Below, piece after piece: positions 61,289 through 64,000 of a stretch of 64,000 nucleotides of DNA. The DNA is from Mycobacterium sp. 852002-40037_SCH5390672 (GTDB lineage Bacteria; Actinomycetota; Actinomycetes; Mycobacteriales; Mycobacteriaceae). The position numbers and the translations under genes were made by a program. Below the pieces are notes generated by a model, which was not told the origin of the DNA, ran no database searches, and saw only the letters and a program-made list of their open reading frames with translations. The stretch is taken from assembly GCF_001665875.1 (NCBI RefSeq), contig NZ_LZTA01000116.1, positions 40,141 through 104,140 on the forward strand, written 5' to 3'. Within the stretch, counting starts at the first letter, position 1, and each line of letters starts with the position of its first letter.

Positions 61289-62182
61289 ATGGCCGATTGG
61301 ACCGCAGCACAGCTGCCCTCGTTCGCCGGACGAACCATCATCATCACCGGGGCCAACGCCGGCCTGGGCGAGGTCACCGCGCGCGAATTGATGCGGGTCG
61401 GTGGCCACGTCATCCTTGCGGTCCGCAACACCGACAAGGGTCACGCGGCCGCCGCGCGCATGACCGCTTCGGCAACCGGCCCCGCGACCGGGAACGCCGA
61501 GGTGCGGCGGCTCGATCTGCAAGACCTGTCCTCGGTGCGGCACTTTGCCGAGGGCATCGACAAGGTCGACGTTCTGATCAACAACGCCGGCATCATGGCC
61601 ACCAAACACGCGGTGACCGTCGATGGTTTCGAGGGGCAGATCGGCACCAACCACCTCGGCCATTTCGCGTTGACCAACCTGCTGTTGCCCAAGCTGACCG
61701 ACCGCGTGGTGACGGTGTCCTCACTGATGCACCACTTCGGCTACATCAGTCTCAAAGATTTGAATTTCGACTCCCGCCCGTATTCGGCCTGGCTGGCCTA
61801 CAGCCAATCGAAGCTGGCCAACCTGTTGTTCACCAAGGAGCTGCAGCGGCGGCTGAACGGCGTCCCCACATCGCTGCGGGCCCTGGCCGCCCACCCCGGC
61901 TGGTCGCACACCAACCTGCAGGGCAACTCCGGTCGCAAACTGGGCGACGCGGCGGTCCTGGCGGTCGACCGCATCGTGTCCACCGACGCCGACTTCGGCG
62001 CCCGCCAGACGTTGTACGCGGCATCGCAGGATTTGCCGGGCGACACCTTCGTCGGCCCACGATTCGGACTGTACGGCCGCACCCAGCCGACCTGGCGGAA
62101 CTGGCCGGCAAAGCGCGCGGGCACCGCCACCGCTCTCTGGGAACTGTCCGAGCGGCTGACCGGGACGAAATTTCCGCTCTGA
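61289..62182 (+). CDS. Short-chain dehydrogenase (retinol-dehydrogenase-like)
   Basis: 297 residues. TGANAGLGEVTA motif, LINNAGIMATK and catalytic YSQSKLANLLF. The overall pattern (DLQDLSSVRHFAEGI, TNHLGHFALTNLLLP) is the RDH/WWOX-like SDR branch common in mycobacteria. Substrate probably a lipid alcohol or steroid. Divergent from the DAG-kinase-like gene. Confidence 0.9.
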   Translation: MADWTAAQLPSFAGRTIIITGANAGLGEVTARELMRVGGHVILAVRNTDKGHAAAARMTASATGPATGNAEVRRLDLQDLSSVRHFAEGIDKVDVLINNAGIMATKHAVTVDGFEGQIGTNHLGHFALTNLLLPKLTDRVVTVSSLMHHFGYISLKDLNFDSRPYSAWLAYSQSKLANLLFTKELQRRLNGVPTSLRALAAHPGWSHTNLQGNSGRKLGDAAVLAVDRIVSTDADFGARQTLYAASQDLPGDTFVGPRFGLYGRTQPTWRNWPAKRAGTATALWELSERLTGTKFPL

Positions 62183-62294
62183 CCCGGGCCGCGCTGTGTC
62201 GCCGCTCGGCCGGGCAACCTTCTACGCGCCGGTCGCACAGGTCGCGGCTAGATTGGATGGGTAACGCAACGGCACCCAGCGAGGAGGTAATGCC

Positions 62295-63212
62295 ATGTCG
62301 GATGGGAATCTGGCGGCCATTCTCGCGCTGTGCGCCGCGCTGGCGTCCGCAATCGGCAACGTCGTCCGGCAACGGTCCGCGCAGGAGGTCACCGAGGAAC
62401 GGGTGGGCCACCTGACGTTGTTCGGCATGTTGCTGCGCGATAAGCGTTGGTGGCTGGGCGGTTTGGGAGACATCGGCAGTTACGTGCTGCTGGCCGCCGC
62501 GCTCGACAAGGGCTCGGTGTTGCTCGTCATGTCGTTGCAGGTGACGGCGCTGCTGTTCGCCCTGCCGATCTACTCCCGGATGACCGGTAACTCGATCACC
62601 CGGCGAGAGTGGACGTGGGCGCTGTTGTTGGCGGTCGCGCTTGCGGCAGTCATCGCGGTCGGAGATCCGACCGGCGGCCAGCAGCGGGCGCCGCTGCACA
62701 TCTGGATCGTGGTGGCGGCGGTGATCGGCCCGGTGTTGGTGCTCGGTTTGCTGGGGGCTCGCATCTGGGCGGACCGCCCGGTCGCGGCGGTGCTGTTGGC
62801 GGCGGTGGCCGGTTCGTTCTTGGCGATGTTTGCGGTGCTGATGAAGGGCGTCGTAGACATCCTGGAACACAGCCCTGGGCAATGGTGGCACTCATTTGAC
62901 GTGTATGCACTGGTGTTCTGCGGGGCGGCGGGGATGGTCTATCACCAATCGGCATATCGGGCCGGCGCGCTCACCGCCTCGCTGCCCACGATCATCGTGG
63001 CGAAGCCCGTGGTGGGTGGGGTGCTCGGGATCATCGTGCTCGGCGAGACTTTGGAGACCGCCGGCTGGGAGTGGTTTGTTCTCGCGGCGACGGCGGTGGT
63101 GGTGATCGTCGCGACGGTCGGTCTGGCTCGCGGTGAGGCCGCCTCCATGTCGGCCGGCGCGGGACGTGACGTGAAATCCAGCGCTCGGGCGGAGGCGGCC
63201 TCCCAGGCTTGA
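62295..63212 (+). CDS. DMT/EamA-type transporter-like membrane protein
   Basis: 305 residues with about nine to ten helices in the EamA pattern, including an AAILALCAALASAIGNVVRQ opening and ending AATAVVVIVATVGLARG. The loop after the first helix is charged (SAQEVTEERVGHLTLFG). Possible drug/metabolite exporter; substrate unknown. GGAGG precedes ATG 62295. Confidence 0.82.
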   Translation: MSDGNLAAILALCAALASAIGNVVRQRSAQEVTEERVGHLTLFGMLLRDKRWWLGGLGDIGSYVLLAAALDKGSVLLVMSLQVTALLFALPIYSRMTGNSITRREWTWALLLAVALAAVIAVGDPTGGQQRAPLHIWIVVAAVIGPVLVLGLLGARIWADRPVAAVLLAAVAGSFLAMFAVLMKGVVDILEHSPGQWWHSFDVYALVFCGAAGMVYHQSAYRAGALTASLPTIIVAKPVVGGVLGIIVLGETLETAGWEWFVLAATAVVVIVATVGLARGEAASMSAGAGRDVKSSARAEAASQA

Positions 63213-63249
63213 GGCAGGACGAAATGGCTTGCCCGGTAAGCGTTCTCAC

Positions 63250-63279
63250 AGCGGTGTGCGCCGGCCGGCGCACACCGCT
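63250..63279. terminator. Bidirectional hairpin between transporter and mceA
   Basis: A perfect 30-base palindrome, AGCGGTGTGCGCCGG followed by its complement, between the convergent transporter and mceA genes. Its end overlaps the mceA stop (63278-63280). No T tract. Confidence 0.7.
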
Positions 63280-64000
63280 ATGGGTTGATTGTGTTGTCGC
63301 CGACCTGGCGGCCCCAGACATACTCGATCGCATAGGGCGATCCGGTGTCCAGGTGGTTATAGGGGGCGATGCTGTTGCCGGTGTCCATGATCAGCTCGGG
63401 TGCCGGCCACAGATCGCGGGTGATTTTCTGCCAGCACCCCGGCGCCCCGCCGGGTCCGCCGCGCGCGTTCACCCGCGGCAGGTTCTCGGGGTAGATGTAG
63501 GGGTTCGGCGCGCCACCGACCACTCCGGCGACCCCACCAACCAGTGACGCGATGACGGGCACCGCGGACACCGGGTTCGCGATCAGTCCCAGCCCGGAGA
63601 GCACCTCGGTGTCCATGTTGAGCGAGTAGCCGTTGAATCCGCCCTCGGAGGCGCCGGTGGCGGCCAGCGCATCGTTTTCGCTGCGCATCAGGCAATAGAT
63701 TTCCGGGCTGTAGGTGTCCAGCAGCTGGGCGGTGGGCACCAGGTCGGCAGAACCGCGCGCCAGATACGGCCCACCCTTGTTGAACAACTCGGCACCGGTA
63801 TTGCCGAACCCGGCCGCCGACAACAACGCCTGATCCAAATCCTTCTGCTGAGCGTTGATCGTGCGCGAGGTGATCACCGCATTGTTCAAAAAATCGAACA
63901 AATCCGGCGACGCATTCGCATACGTATCCCCCAACGCCGCCAACCGCTGAATGTCCTTGCGCGCCTGCGGCATCTGCGGATTCACATCATCAAGCAAGAT
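63278..64000 (-). CDS. mceA: MCE-family protein MceA, C-terminal part (runs off the window)
   Basis: 240 visible residues of the MceA C-terminus: PQARKDIQRLAALGDTYANA, SPDLFDFLNNAVITSRTINA, FGNTGAELFNKGGPYLARGS, YIYPENLPRVNARGGPGG and the terminal GRQVGDNTINP, all strongly similar to M. tuberculosis Mce1A as I recall it. MceA is the first substrate-binding subunit of Mce lipid importers. In normal operons mceB-mceF follow; here the next gene is a convergent transporter, so this copy is not followed by mceB. Confidence 0.93.
   Translation of the reverse strand: MLLDDVNPQMPQARKDIQRLAALGDTYANASPDLFDFLNNAVITSRTINAQQKDLDQALLSAAGFGNTGAELFNKGGPYLARGSADLVPTAQLLDTYSPEIYCLMRSENDALAATGASEGGFNGYSLNMDTEVLSGLGLIANPVSAVPVIASLVGGVAGVVGGAPNPYIYPENLPRVNARGGPGGAPGCWQKITRDLWPAPELIMDTGNSIAPYNHLDTGSPYAIEYVWGRQVGDNTINP

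Overview
The window reads as chromosomal DNA of a slow-growing Mycobacterium. It is very GC-rich, has dense short-gap operons with ATGA overlaps and many GTG starts, and carries lineage markers: an MceA protein, the 18 kDa antigen Hsp18, UdgX with its KRRIH loop, a hemophore-like secreted protein, a DUF222/HNH (13E12-type) gene and a DUF3349 protein. Positions 1-10796 follow, from memory, the M. tuberculosis Rv3162c-Rv3170 order (membrane protein, DUF58, MoxR3, two membrane proteins, TetR, APH-like kinase, Rv3169-like protein, AofH). A DUF222/HNH gene and an SDR gene sit between the MoxR and TetR parts. No rRNA, tRNA, CRISPR array, IS element or prophage was seen.

Layout. 1-3864: MoxR AAA+ operon (minus). 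3909-5372: DnaA-box-like motifs, a perfect mycobacterial SOS box and a DUF222/HNH gene. 5437-9206: TetR-SDR operon divergent from an APH-like/Rv3169-like pair. 9450-13267: two flavin amine oxidases, the second a predicted Tat lipoprotein, around an alpha/beta hydrolase. 13278-15588: AraC regulator and GT4 glycosyltransferase. 15775-19442: CheB, STAS-HATPase and CheR-PAS signalling operon. 19591-33637: stress and maintenance genes (KatE, small SAP/Rho-N-like protein, CsbD, NmrA-like protein, hemophore-like protein, topoisomerase IB, ThDP enzyme, UdgX, hemerythrin, lipoprotein). 33709-42133: DUF4190 protein, triple 42-bp repeat, aldo/keto reductase, SDR, PAS-GGDEF protein, GlgX, zinc alcohol dehydrogenase. 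42352-49034: GAF-ANTAR, NDH-2, DUF1360, MerR/Hsp18 divergent pair, PAS-ANTAR, and a sensor kinase broken by a frameshift next to its intact response regulator. 49090-53308: acyltransferase-3, a small membrane protein, an APC-like permease and an unrecognised 352-aa protein. 53395-59672: a lipid-type cluster. 60102-64000: DAG-kinase-like protein, SDR, DMT transporter, and the end of an mceA gene.

Two themes stand out. First, promoters matching the mycobacterial SigF pattern (GTTT, 15-16 bp, GGGTAT-like) lie upstream of glgX, the zinc alcohol dehydrogenase, csbD, the NmrA-like gene, the hemerythrin-udgX pair and the SAP/Rho-N-like gene. With KatE, Hsp18, two ANTAR proteins and the CheB/STAS-HATPase/CheR operon, the middle of the window looks like a general-stress and signalling region.

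Second, 53395-59672 encodes, on one strand, a fatty acyl-AMP ligase-ACP-reductase megaprotein, a protein with two ExxH motifs typical of a di-iron carboxylate fold, an epoxide-hydrolase-like enzyme and a 2Fe-2S ferredoxin reductase. My inference is a pathway that activates a fatty acid, holds it on the ACP, releases it as aldehyde or alcohol, and oxidises a lipid at the di-iron site with electrons from the reductase. This is the best candidate here for an undescribed system, but no function has been shown.
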